A stretch of 64,000 nt of DNA, taken from NCBI RefSeq assembly GCF_002159335.1, contig NZ_NFHP01000002.1, positions 310,001 to 374,000 on the forward strand. Direction: 5' to 3'. This document shows, piece by piece, positions 42,232 to 51,991 of this stretch. This stretch comes from Collinsella sp. An7 (GTDB lineage: Bacteria > Actinomycetota > Coriobacteriia > Coriobacteriales > Coriobacteriaceae). The notes below the pieces were generated by a model that saw only the letters and a list, made by a program, of their open reading frames with translations, had not been told where the DNA came from and searched no databases. Position 1 is the first letter of the stretch; the number at the start of each line of letters is the position of its first letter. The position numbers and the translations under genes are program-made.

Positions 42232-43060
42232 GGCGGGCCTCCTGGGGAGCGGGGACTGCGGGAGCGGGCGTCGGGACGGCGGGGTCCGCGGTGGGCTTGG
42301 GGTCGGCCCCGGCCGACGCCGGCGGTGCCGCGGCCGGGCTCGCATCCGCCACCGTCACCGCCGCACCCGCAGCATCCTCCCCCGCCGTCACCGACGCCGC
42401 GGCATCTTCCGCCGCTGCCGCCGACGCCTGGAGCCTGCTGCCGTACGCACGCAGGTTGGTGTGGGCGCGCCGCAGGTAATCGGCAAAAGCCTTGCGCTCC
42501 TCGGGCGTAAAGCCAGCGAGCATGGCCTCGGCCTCCTCAGCGCAGGCCGCGTTCCATGCGCAGGCCACACGCGCGCCCTCAGGCGTGAGCGAGACCACCT
42601 TAGAGCGACGGTCGGCCGCATGCGGCTCAATCTTTACAAACCCCTTGCCCGCCAACGCGTCGAGCATGCGCGACACACCCGCCGGGTCGAGTTCGTAGAA
42701 GTCCGCCATGTCGCGCGGAGAGCTCGAACCGTATTCGGCAAGGTATGAGAGAAGCTTGGGCTGGCCCGTGCCAAGCCCGATGCTCGCCATGAAAGGATGC
42801 ATGAGCTGCCGCTGGGCATGACTCGCACGGAAAAGTAGCATGCGGTAGCTGCCCGGATCACACGGAGGTGCGCTCGGGTGCGGGACATCCCGGTCGTCAG
42901 AGAAGTCGGGCGCCCCCGAAGCGACAGGCGTTTTGGACTTTTCGGGAGCGCCAGAGGCGCCAAAGGAGCGAGGTGTCTCCGGGCCACCGGAAAAAACCGG
43001 CACGCCAGAAGACGCAGGGGTATCAGCGCATTCTGAGGCGCTGGGGGAATCCACGGTCAT
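42224..43060 (-). CDS. MarR-family regulator with low-complexity extensions
   Basis: A 278-residue protein, about 100 longer than normal MarR. ATG at 43060 follows AAAGGA. Residues ~70-190 form the winged-helix core: PKLLSYLAEYGSSSPRDMADFYELDPAGVSRMLDALAGKGFVKIEPHAADRRSKVVSLTPEG, with the DRR wing. The first ~65 residues are Pro/Ser/Gly-rich and the last ~75 Ala/Pro-rich. It controls the two ABC genes in the same operon and very probably itself through a 31-bp palindrome just upstream. The long tails are low-complexity and may be tolerated spacers. Confidence 0.85.
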   Translation of the reverse strand: MTVDSPSASECADTPASSGVPVFSGGPETPRSFGASGAPEKSKTPVASGAPDFSDDRDVPHPSAPPCDPGSYRMLLFRASHAQRQLMHPFMASIGLGTGQPKLLSYLAEYGSSSPRDMADFYELDPAGVSRMLDALAGKGFVKIEPHAADRRSKVVSLTPEGARVACAWNAACAEEAEAMLAGFTPEERKAFADYLRRAHTNLRAYGSRLQASAAAAEDAAASVTAGEDAAGAAVTVADASPAAAPPASAGADPKPTADPAVPTPAPAVPAPQEARHA

Positions 43061-43078
43061 CCGCGGTCGCCGTCCTTT

Positions 43079-43109
43079 ACTTGACTCGTCAACAATTGAC
43101 CAATCAAGT
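43079..43109 (-). promoter_or_regulatory. 31-bp palindromic operator of the MarR/ABC operon
   Basis: Nested inverted repeats share one centre at 43094: ACTTGA/TCAAGT outside and GTCAA/TTGAC inside. Twelve of 15 paired positions match. It lies 19 nt upstream of the MarR start codon. Confidence 0.7.
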
Positions 43110-43211
43110 AATAGCGCGCTCCAGCTCAACTGTCAACCGAAGCCACCGACCCGATGCAGCCGAGCAACCGTCCTCCGCCACGGCAGCCTTCACGCCACAC
43201 GCACCCACCCG

Positions 43212-43354
43212 TGAGTGGTTTTCTGCCATCCAACCCCTCTCGCACCGACCCAAACGGTAGAAAACCACTCGTCGATGCTCCGCGTCCCCACCGGCGAGTG
43301 GTTTTCTGCCGTTATTGGCGCTTGCAGACCGCTCAAAGAGCAGAAAACCACTTG
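43212..43354. repeat. Two ~60-bp palindromes, GAGTGGTTTTCTGC arm (type B, copies 1-2)
   Basis: Arms in order: forward at 43212-43227, inverted at 43256-43273, forward at 43295-43310, inverted at 43340-43354. Each forward/inverted pair encloses ~28-30 bp of different sequence, like BIME arrangements of REP elements. It lies between the MarR gene and the AbiEi-like gene. Downstream, 43364-43420, GGCGCGGCCGTNGCTA occurs twice. Confidence 0.85.
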
Positions 43355-43465
43355 TGGAAAGGTTGGCGCGGCCGTTGCTACACAGGGGGGGGTGGCGCGG
43401 CCGTCGCTATGCGCGGGGCGCTCGGTACAGCCGTCACCGCACCCGCGGCACGCTCGGCACGGACG

Positions 43466-44422
43466 TCAGCGCACGCGCGGCACACCGTACTGTTCGAGCA
43501 GCCGCGTCAGATACGCATCGCTCCGCGCCTGGGCAGGCGTAATCCGAAAGATCCGGTCGACCCCGAGCGTCAGCCGAGACTCCCGCTGCCGCTCGGCCAC
43601 AAACTTCTTCGTCTCGTTTATCACGCCCGAGCTATCCGGCAATCGATACTTCTCCAACCCGTCGACCTCGCCGGCAATCGTTATGCCGCCGGCCAGCCGC
43701 CAGAACAAGTCCACGCGGTACGCACTGCCGGGATTGAGCGGGTCGGGCAACTCCACCTGCAAAATCGGCTCAGCAAACCCCAACTGCACAATGCGCGCTC
43801 GCACATACGATTCGCCGCCGCTCTCGCTCAACGGATTGGCCCACGCGAGCGTCTGCAGCGCGTGTCTGATCCCCCGCGCACCGCCCCATCCCTCGCGCAC
43901 AAGCTCAGCGACGTATTCCCGATTGAGCCCCAGATTCGCCAAAGCCGAATCCGCAATGCCAAGCCCCTGCTCAAACGGGGTATTGCGTAGGCAGTCAACC
44001 ATGGTCTGCAGCACCGATGTGACCCACACGCCCGATGCCTCGCAACGCCCCATCACGCGCAGACGCTCATGCTGCACGCCGCCAGCCGTCGCCGTATATG
44101 CCGACGCAACGCAGATTGTCCCGGTGAGCGCCCGGCCGACAAACAACCCCTGTGCCAACGCCGCGCTTCCCCGCACAAATACCCACGTAGGATGATGCCC
44201 GCCCAGCGCACGCATACTGTGAAGTTGGCGCTGCTCGTGCGTAAGCTCGCGCAGATAGTCTGGCCGCGAAAACACCCGAGGAAGGGGCGACGCGAGCTCG
44301 CCGGTACGTACGCGCCGAACAAGGCAGCGTTGCAGATTCGGATCCGAAGTCATCAGAAATCGCCTGTCGGCCTCAGCCTCATCGAGCAGAAAAGACAGCT
44401 CGGCGTCAATTCGCTTGCTCAT
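43466..44422 (-). CDS. AbiEi-like protein with PD-(D/E)XK-like C-terminus
   Basis: A 318-residue soluble protein. ATG at 44422 follows GGAAGGAG. N-terminal ~110 residues resemble the AbiEi antitoxin wing region (RRVRTGELASPLPRVFSRPDYLRELTHEQRQLHSMRALGG, then FVRGSAALAQGLFV). The C-terminal region has YRVDLFWRLAGGITIAGEVDG and LEKYR, the D-x(n)-ExD pattern of DUF559/Vsr-like nuclease folds. Such actinobacterial proteins are annotated as type IV antitoxin-like or DUF559; biochemical role is not known. No partner toxin (AbiEii) lies next to it. The gene is flanked on both sides by GAGTGGTTTTCTGC repeats. Confidence 0.6.
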   Translation of the reverse strand: MSKRIDAELSFLLDEAEADRRFLMTSDPNLQRCLVRRVRTGELASPLPRVFSRPDYLRELTHEQRQLHSMRALGGHHPTWVFVRGSAALAQGLFVGRALTGTICVASAYTATAGGVQHERLRVMGRCEASGVWVTSVLQTMVDCLRNTPFEQGLGIADSALANLGLNREYVAELVREGWGGARGIRHALQTLAWANPLSESGGESYVRARIVQLGFAEPILQVELPDPLNPGSAYRVDLFWRLAGGITIAGEVDGLEKYRLPDSSGVINETKKFVAERQRESRLTLGVDRIFRITPAQARSDAYLTRLLEQYGVPRVR

Positions 44423-44716
44423 CGCCGCTCCTTCCTCTCCCTCGACACCATAACAAGCGCATCTAACCGTTTTCTGACGCCGTGCGGACACAAAGCCAAC
44501 CAGGATCTGACCAAGATTTGGCACTTTCTAACCGCGCAGGTAGCTCATGCTGTTTTTCGCGTTCATAGAGAACGATGCGGCCGTCGTCCCGCCCTGCTAG
44601 AACGAGCCCCATCGGTCAGCGGTCACCCAAGCAGGGCAAACGGTCGCAAAATAGAATCGCAGCGCGGCCCATCTTCCCCCGAGCCTCGTGCGTGACCGGA
44701 ACTCCTCGGCACACGG

Positions 44717-44812
44717 CCTCGCCAGCCATCTCGCCAACCGTCTTGCCAGCTGTCTCGCCAACCGTTTTGCCAGCTGTCTCGCCAACCGTCTTGCCAGCTG
44801 TCTCGCCAACCA
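44717..44812. repeat. Four tandem 24-bp repeats
   Basis: Units at 44717, 44741, 44765 and 44789; units 2 and 4 are identical (GTCTTGCCAGCTGTCTCGCC + AACC), unit 3 differs by 1 base and unit 1 by 4. The number is a multiple of 3 but no real gene covers it. The gap 44423-44968 holds this, the type B repeats and no gene. Confidence 0.85.
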
Positions 44813-44827
44813 CTATTCTCGGCAAAC

Positions 44828-44928
44828 GGCAGAAAACCGCTCCTCAGCATGACGCCCATCCGCCGACGAGTGGTTTTCTGCCGTCTAGGGCCAGATGTAA
44901 GCCCCTGAATAGCAGAAAACCACTCGTC
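44828..44928. repeat. Three arms of the GAGTGGTTTTCTGC repeat (type B, copy 3)
   Basis: Inverted arm 44828-44842 (slightly diverged, CCGCTC end), forward arm 44865-44883 and inverted arm 44912-44928. It lies downstream of the erythromycin-esterase-like gene and upstream of the AbiEi-like one. Confidence 0.85.
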
Positions 44929-44968
44929 GATGGGCCGCCTGTCGCCCCAGTCCCGAGACCCGCCCGTC

Positions 44969-46225
44969 CTACGCCTCGTCAAGCGCTTCGGCCTGAGTGA
45001 GATCGGCCACGAAGATCATCTTCTGGTAATAGTCGAGCGTGCCGACCGCATCGTCACGCCGCCTGACGGCAAGACAGATATCCTGTGCAAAGGGGCTTGG
45101 CTCGTCCGCCAAGTCAAAGATCAGATTCATGCCCCAATATGCGCCAAACAGGTCATCGGTCAGGTGCGCTGCGATGTTCTGCCCCACCGAGCCGTTCTCG
45201 TCGGTATACATCAGCGGAATTGAGCAGACCTTCCCCTGCATCGGCGAGCCATCGGCGTTCAGCCGCGCCGCGAAGGGAAGACCATCTTTGAACTCCCCCG
45301 GAACATAGTCGTGCTGTGCGACATGCGCACTGCCAAACTGGCCGTAAAAGTGCTCAAACGGCAGGCGCTCACGCACGTAGAGGAAATTCTGTTCCATTAC
45401 CTCGTCGCGCAAGGCCCACTCGACATCACCCTCCAAGACATTGTAGAAATGCAGGGCGGCGTCGAAGTTCTTGATAACCTGCCGCGCCAGCTCGCACTGT
45501 TTGCCAAACACCTGGTCGATCAGATCGGGCGCCACACTCTTCTCCGATGCCAGCAGCATGTGTGCTGCGAGGTAATCACCCTCCTGCGCAAGGCGCCCGA
45601 TCAGCTCGTACAACCTCGCGGCCACCTCGTCCTCGGGCGGCGTATCGGGCAGCAAAAGCGCCAAGCCCGAAAGCCAGAGCGCCCCCTGATGATCAACGTC
45701 GAGCCCGATCACCCGCAGCTTTTGCTCATCCGGCAGCCCCACATTGTACTCATACAGCTTCTGGTAGAAAACGCGCTGCTCAACCGTGTACGACGCGGTT
45801 CCCGAGAGCTGGTTCATGATGTCGTCCAGCAGGGCATTGTCGCCCGTCTCAAGATAGCGGTTGAGATAGATGCTCGCGCCGAGACCGAGCTCCGCGACGA
45901 TATAGCGCAAATCCCAGTGCCGATTGAGGTAGCGGATGAGCATAAGCTGCACATCGAAGTTTTGCACGATAGCATGCATCTCGCCGGTAAGTATGAGCTG
46001 ATAGCAGCCGAGGTCGCCGAGCGCATCGACCTCGAGCTCACCGTGGGGATCGTAGGAGCGAACGTGCTCGACGAGATAATCGGTCGGATCGGTCACCTGC
46101 GGCCCCACGGCGTCGCAGCCCGCCAACGCACTCGCGCACGCCAGCGCCGCGGCGCTCGCCAGAAAGCCCCGGCGCGTGATCGCCGTTGCGCCGGGGATGT
46201 TTTTGCCGACAGTTTCCCTGTCCAT
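44969..46225 (-). CDS. Tat-type lipoprotein, erythromycin-esterase-like domain
   Basis: A 418-residue exported protein. ATG at 46225 follows GGGAGG by 8 nt. Signal: TRRGFLASAAALACASALAGC, twin-arginine and lipobox Cys. The mature part has LILTGEMHAIVQNFDVQLMLIRYLN and YGQFGSAHVAQHD, which resemble the Glu/His sites of the erythromycin-esterase/ChaN-like superfamily. Substrate unknown; homologues include predicted membrane-anchored hydrolases rather than true resistance genes. The gene stands alone between two sets of type B repeats. It may have arrived as a cassette, as base composition is not much different. Confidence 0.6.
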   Translation of the reverse strand: MDRETVGKNIPGATAITRRGFLASAAALACASALAGCDAVGPQVTDPTDYLVEHVRSYDPHGELEVDALGDLGCYQLILTGEMHAIVQNFDVQLMLIRYLNRHWDLRYIVAELGLGASIYLNRYLETGDNALLDDIMNQLSGTASYTVEQRVFYQKLYEYNVGLPDEQKLRVIGLDVDHQGALWLSGLALLLPDTPPEDEVAARLYELIGRLAQEGDYLAAHMLLASEKSVAPDLIDQVFGKQCELARQVIKNFDAALHFYNVLEGDVEWALRDEVMEQNFLYVRERLPFEHFYGQFGSAHVAQHDYVPGEFKDGLPFAARLNADGSPMQGKVCSIPLMYTDENGSVGQNIAAHLTDDLFGAYWGMNLIFDLADEPSPFAQDICLAVRRRDDAVGTLDYYQKMIFVADLTQAEALDEA

Positions 46226-46500
46226 AAGATAAGCCTCCCGCAAGACGTGATGGGTGAATTGATGGCTTGACACGGGCGTGAAGATGGCGCAGGCACGGGC
46301 GCAGGCGTGGCGTTGTTGGCGCGCGGCGGTGAACAGCGTACGAGCGAGCCGCCTACACCGTCGCTTGCACGCCGCACGCCGCTCGCCCCCCCGCCGCCCT
46401 CTACACGCCGCCTGACGCTCGCCCCGCCGTCGGCACGCCGCCCGATGCACGTCGCTCTCTGAACGTTGCCCGGCCCCGACGCTCGCTACCCATCGTAAAC
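46226..46500. other. Non-coding GC-rich gap with degenerate CGCCGCC repeats
   Basis: Upstream of the lipoprotein gene. It holds several degenerate copies of CACGCCGCC (around 46368-46445) and no gene that can be supported. Confidence 0.5.
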
Positions 46501-46602
46501 GGCAGAAAACCACTCCCCAGCACACCGTGCGCTCACCCGCGAGTGGTTTTCTGCTGTTTCAGACTTTGTCAGACCCCTCGAATAGCAGAAAACCACTCGT
46601 CG
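46501..46602. repeat. Three arms of the GAGTGGTTTTCTGC repeat (type B, copy 4)
   Basis: Inverted arm 46501-46515, forward arm 46540-46554, inverted arm 46585-46602. Same order and spacing as at 44828-44928. Confidence 0.85.
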
Positions 46603-46615
46603 CCGTTAGCCAAGC

Positions 46616-46720
46616 GTGCGCCCAGCCGCGCCATGGCACACGCCCCGGCAAGTGCGCGCCCACCTGCGCTATGGCTCATGCCCCGGCAAGCGTGCACCAG
46701 CCTGCGCCCGGCCACATGCC
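46616..46720. repeat. Tandem ~37-bp repeats (about three units)
   Basis: Units begin at 46616, 46652 and 46690; each holds GYGCxCCxxCCTGCGC and ATGGC-CA-GCCCCGGCAA, with moderate divergence. The third unit is partial. Not part of a real gene. Confidence 0.65.
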
Positions 46721-46778
46721 ACGGCCACACCCTGCCGCGAACGCAGGGGCACAACCGCGTCCGGCCGGTGCGCAACGC

Positions 46779-47105
46779 CTACTCGTCACTCAGGTCGACG
46801 GCGTAGACCGCCGTGGGCTCCTGCCGCGCGTCGGGGTCACCCTTCATGCTGCGGACGGCGTTGCGTGCGCGCTCCACGGCGAGCTCGTCGAGCTCCTCCT
46901 CGCTCACGCGGCGGATGAGGTCGCCGGGCTGGCAATCGAGCTCTACACAAATGTCGAGCAGCGTCTTGAGACGAATGGCCTTGATCTTGCCGTTGCGCAG
47001 CTTAGAGATGTTGGCCGGCGTGTGCCCCGTGGCGCGGATGAGGTCTGCGCTGGTTTTGCCCGCCTTGAGCAACTGCGCCTCGAGCTCGATGATGAGGTAA
47101 TCCAC
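46779..47105 (-). CDS. XRE-type regulator (Cro/CI-like HTH)
   Basis: A 108-residue protein. Start is GTG at 47105 with GGAGG 5 nt upstream. HTH: AGKTSADLIRATGHTPANISKLRNGKIKAIRLKTLLDICVELDCQPGDLI, the YozG-type short HTH. A charged C-terminal tail follows. It lies 9 nt after the DUF2975 gene, a well-known pairing (YozG/DUF2975), and likely controls that gene and itself. Confidence 0.9.
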   Translation of the reverse strand: MDYLIIELEAQLLKAGKTSADLIRATGHTPANISKLRNGKIKAIRLKTLLDICVELDCQPGDLIRRVSEEELDELAVERARNAVRSMKGDPDARQEPTAVYAVDLSDE

Positions 47106-47114
47106 GGCGGCCTC

Positions 47115-47690
47115 CTATACCAGGTCGTCGGACTGCGCCTGCAGCAGCGCCGCATAGCGCCACATGGCCGAAGTCGCAAAGCAGACGAGAGCCGTGAGCA
47201 GCGAGCCGACATCGAGCATGAGCGAGAGACCATGACCGAGGGCGATTCCGAGCATCATCGCGTTGGGCACATACGTAAAGAGAAGGATCTCGTGTCCGAT
47301 TCGCATAGTGCCCGGAAAGAACACGCCCATTACAGCATTGAACACAAACGCCGCGCCGAGCAGCGCGATCAAGCGCACATGCTTGACGGTAAACGGCGAC
47401 TCGCCATGCTTCATATCGCGGCAGATGCTCCATAGCGTCACCTCGAGCACAAGCGCAATGGCGAGCCATGCGACGGCCGGCAGGATGTAGACGCTGAGGC
47501 CGGCCCCCTCGATCACGCCAAAGCTCGTGACACGAGCATCGCGACCCACGTGCGCACCGACATTGATCGCGAGCGCCACCGCCAGCACAACCGTTGCGAC
47601 TGTGAGCGCGGCAAACACCGCACTCAGTACGCTTCCGAGCCGCTGCAGCTTGTGCAGGGACGTTTCGATGTGATGCGAGCTCTTGGACAT
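47115..47690 (-). CDS. DUF2975 membrane protein
   Basis: A 191-residue protein with four membrane helices (about 20-45, 65-88, 107-125, 150-175). ATG 47690 follows GGAGG. Helix pattern and co-occurrence with the small XRE regulator fit DUF2975. Function unknown; possibly sensory input for the regulator. First gene of the two-gene unit. Confidence 0.85.
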   Translation of the reverse strand: MSKSSHHIETSLHKLQRLGSVLSAVFAALTVATVVLAVALAINVGAHVGRDARVTSFGVIEGAGLSVYILPAVAWLAIALVLEVTLWSICRDMKHGESPFTVKHVRLIALLGAAFVFNAVMGVFFPGTMRIGHEILLFTYVPNAMMLGIALGHGLSLMLDVGSLLTALVCFATSAMWRYAALLQAQSDDLV

Positions 47691-47734
47691 GACGAGCCTC
47701 CGTAGCTTCAGTCATTTGCCAGAATGTTTTCTCT

Positions 47735-47770
47735 GATAGATATTGTTACTGTAAAACGATAACAATCTAT
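47735..47770 (-). promoter_or_regulatory. Inverted-repeat operator upstream of the DUF2975/XRE unit
   Basis: ATAGATATTGTTAC and GATAACAATCTATT form an imperfect inverted repeat with an 8-nt spacer, in an AT-rich patch ~45 nt before the DUF2975 start. It is a good candidate site for the XRE protein. Confidence 0.6.
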
Positions 47771-47843
47771 TTACAAGAGTACTTCTGATAGTTTTAGGCC
47801 TCTTGTACCGGTGCGCACATATGACGACGAAGGGGCGGGACCC

Positions 47844-47869
47844 AAAAGGGCGGGGCCAGAGCCCCGCCC
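47844..47869 (-). terminator. Terminator of ligA
   Basis: Stem GGGCGGGGC (47848-47856) with GCCCCGCCC (47861-47869), 4-nt loop, then TTTT on the minus strand (47844-47847). Confidence 0.8.
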
Positions 47870-47906
47870 GCATGACAATTCCCGGTCTCGCGATGGTTCG
47901 CAGCGC

Positions 47907-50291
<2,385 letters not shown>

Positions 50292-50311
50292 TCAGCTGTA
50301 TCTGAGAAGCG

Positions 50312-50343
50312 TATAATCTGCTTATTATCCGATTATTATCTGA
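50312..50343 (+). promoter_or_regulatory. Promoter and operator of the Phd/ParE-type pair
   Basis: TATAAT at 50312-50317, then two adjoining 11-bp direct repeats TTATTATCCGA (50322-50332) and TTATTATCTGA (50333-50343). No good -35; CTCAG/CTGAG inverted pair at 50291-50306. Placement over the start region fits autorepression by the antitoxin. Confidence 0.6.
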
Positions 50344-50354
50344 TGGAGTAGACA

Positions 50355-50660
50355 ATGGATACGAGCATCACTGCCCCGATCTTCCCCATCACAGCGCTCT
50401 CCAAGCAGCCGGCAGCAGTTAAAAAAGCTGCCGACCGAGGCCCGGTGCGCATCACCGAAAACGGCCGCGGAGCTTATGTGTTTATGAGCGAGCAGGCGCT
50501 CAAGGAGCTCATCGAGCGCGAACGAACCGACGCCGCCTACGAGGCCTATCTGCTTGACGCAGTCCAGCAGGGTGTGGCCGATATCGAAGAAGGTCGGTAC
50601 GTCACGTCGCGCGAGGAGATGTTCCGCCGCGCCGAGTCGCGGAGGGCCCGCCATGCGTAG
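50355..50660 (+). CDS. Phd/YefM-family antitoxin
   Basis: A 101-residue protein. N-terminal ITALSKQPAAVKKAADRGPVRITENGRGAYVFMSEQALKELIE is a Phd/YefM-type DNA-binding fold. The acidic helical C-terminus should bind the toxin. GGAG precedes ATG 50355. It overlaps the toxin gene by 8 nt. Likely autorepressor. Confidence 0.85.
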   Translation: MDTSITAPIFPITALSKQPAAVKKAADRGPVRITENGRGAYVFMSEQALKELIERERTDAAYEAYLLDAVQQGVADIEEGRYVTSREEMFRRAESRRARHA

Positions 50661-50922
50661 CGTCGTCTACGCCGATCGCTTTATCGATGACGTCGCCGCC
50701 ATCTACTCCGAGTGCGTTCTCTCGCTGCTCGACCGGCGCCTTGCGGCCATCGAGTCGCACCCGCTCATCGGCTCTCCCAACGTTCGCCCCTCGCTCATCG
50801 AGCGGTTTGGACCAACGCTGCGCACCTTCCCCGTACCACCCTTCACCATCGTCTACCGCTACGACGATACTCAGGACAAGCTTGAGTTTCTCGCACTCCC
50901 GTTTGACAAGACCATCCGCTAG
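50653..50922 (+). CDS. ParE/RelE-family toxin
   Basis: An 89-residue protein, expected to be either an mRNA-cleaving RelE or a gyrase-inhibiting ParE toxin. ATG 50653 overlaps the antitoxin and follows GGAGGG. Visible: YADRFIDDVAAIYS, LLDRRLAAIESHPLIG, and the end strand pair VPPFTIVYRYDDTQDKLEFLALP. The subfamily is not settled by sequence alone. Confidence 0.78.
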   Translation: MRSVVYADRFIDDVAAIYSECVLSLLDRRLAAIESHPLIGSPNVRPSLIERFGPTLRTFPVPPFTIVYRYDDTQDKLEFLALPFDKTIR

Positions 50923-51025
50923 CACCGCACGTGAGCGAGAGGCGATTTCCACCTATCGCGCGTGGGGCACATCCTCCGTGCGCATCGCGCAACATGCGCG
51001 CAAGCTCCCACTCGTCCTCCCCGAT

Positions 51026-51056
51026 GGTGCATTTTGACCCCGTCCCCAAATGAACC
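51026..51056. repeat. REP-like palindrome with CCCGTCCCC core (type A, copy 5)
   Basis: GGTGCATTTTG (51026-51036) and CAAATGAACC (51047-51056) around ACCCCGTCCC. Adjacent to a bidirectional terminator. Confidence 0.7.
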
Positions 51057-51059
51057 AAA

Positions 51060-51106
51060 ACGCAGCGGGGCGCGGCGCTCCTCTGAGCACCGCGCCCCGT
51101 TTTGAG
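51060..51106. terminator. Bidirectional terminator between the toxin gene and the Rnf-like operon
   Basis: Stem GGGGCGCGG (51067-51075) with CCGCGCCCC (51090-51098), with AAAAC on one side and GTTTT on the other, so it can act in both directions; it ends both converging units. Confidence 0.8.
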
Positions 51107-51157
51107 CGCTATCCACTATATACGCAGCCCGGTACCAAGACGCTACGCCGCTTGATG

Positions 51158-51325
51158 CTACTCCTGGACCTCAGCGTCCTTCTCGTCAATCTTCTCCGAG
51201 AGTCCGCTTTGGCTCTGCAGCCAGAGCGACCGCCGCACCGCGCGCGAGGCGAGGGCGATGATCGCCAGCGGGAGAAAGACCACCGTGGCCATGATGATGG
51301 GGGGCGCAATGAAGTAGATTCCCAT
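51158..51325 (-). CDS. 55-residue membrane peptide at the end of the Rnf-like operon
   Basis: A short open frame with GGAGG 6 nt before ATG 51325 and stop TAG at 51158-51160. One strong helix (IAPPIIMATVVFLPLAIIAL) followed by a basic ASRAVRRS boundary and an acidic tail (GLSEKIDEKDAEVQE), so the C-terminus should face the cytoplasm. It begins ~70 nt after the RnfA stop and ends before the terminator. It is in the position where rnfB would normally follow, but has no Cys and only a single helix, so it is not RnfB. Good ribosome site and helix topology suggest it is real. Confidence 0.7.
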   Translation of the reverse strand: MGIYFIAPPIIMATVVFLPLAIIALASRAVRRSLWLQSQSGLSEKIDEKDAEVQE

Positions 51326-51394
51326 AGCCAACCTCCTTACCCCAAACCGTTCATCGCAGCGAGCATGCCCGAGTGGGCTGCCCGCAAGCGCAAG

Positions 51395-51991
51395 TTATAC
51401 AAACAATCCGCCGGCGATGCCGGCAACGCCCGTAAACGCGAGTGCCATGAGCGCGGCCGTGATGAGCGAGATGGGCACGCCGCGGAGCACGCCCGGTACC
51501 AGCCGCTCGTCGATACGGTCGTGGATGAAGGCAAACGCCACCACGGCGATAAAGACACCCATGCCCGACCCGATGGCCGAACCGAGCGCCACGTCAAACG
51601 TGGCGACGTCAGCCGAGGCGGCCATAGAGAGCGGCACCGCGAGCACGGCAGCGCTCACCGCAAGGAGCGCGCAGGTGCGCAGCACGGACGCGCGGCGCTC
51701 AGCCGGGCAGCGCAGGGCCGCCACCGCACCGATGATAAAGATGACGGCGCAGCTCACCATGAGGTAGACGACGCTTGCCATGTAGCTCACGCCCCAGGGC
51801 TCGAGCACGTAGGTGTAGACCGGCCACCCGATGATGCCGGCCGCGGCGCAAGCGATCCAGAGCGCCCCGCCCAAGCGGAAGGCATCCTGCGGGCGCTCGG
51901 CCACCAAAAAGACGACAACCATGCCCACCAGCTGGCAGAACACCAGGTTCTGATCGAGTGCCGCGCTAAACAGCGCATTGAAAAACGTCAT
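51395..51991 (-). CDS. RnfA-like membrane subunit without iron-sulfur Cys
   Basis: A 198-residue six-helix protein, homologous to RnfA/RsxA: NLVFCQLVGMVV, WPVYTYVLEPWGVSYMASVVYLMV, VLRGVPISLITAALMALAFTGVAGIAGGL. The first conserved Cys of RnfA (LGLCPF, Cys25) is Val25 here, and the second (TTNCAVLG) is Ala114 in AVSAAVLAV. Other Cys (19, 48, 81, 95, 107) are present but not at those sites. The gene overlaps rnfE by 4 nt (ATGA). In a normal complex RnfA and RnfE bind a [2Fe-2S] cluster between them. Confidence 0.88.
   Translation of the reverse strand: MTFFNALFSAALDQNLVFCQLVGMVVVFLVAERPQDAFRLGGALWIACAAAGIIGWPVYTYVLEPWGVSYMASVVYLMVSCAVIFIIGAVAALRCPAERRASVLRTCALLAVSAAVLAVPLSMAASADVATFDVALGSAIGSGMGVFIAVVAFAFIHDRIDERLVPGVLRGVPISLITAALMALAFTGVAGIAGGLFV

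Noticed and set aside
51158-51325. Truncated RnfB as the identity of the 55-residue peptide
   Set aside because: RnfB has a helix followed by Cys-rich domains; here there is no Cys and the helix boundary differs. It has its own good ribosome site, so decay of rnfB is not needed to explain it.
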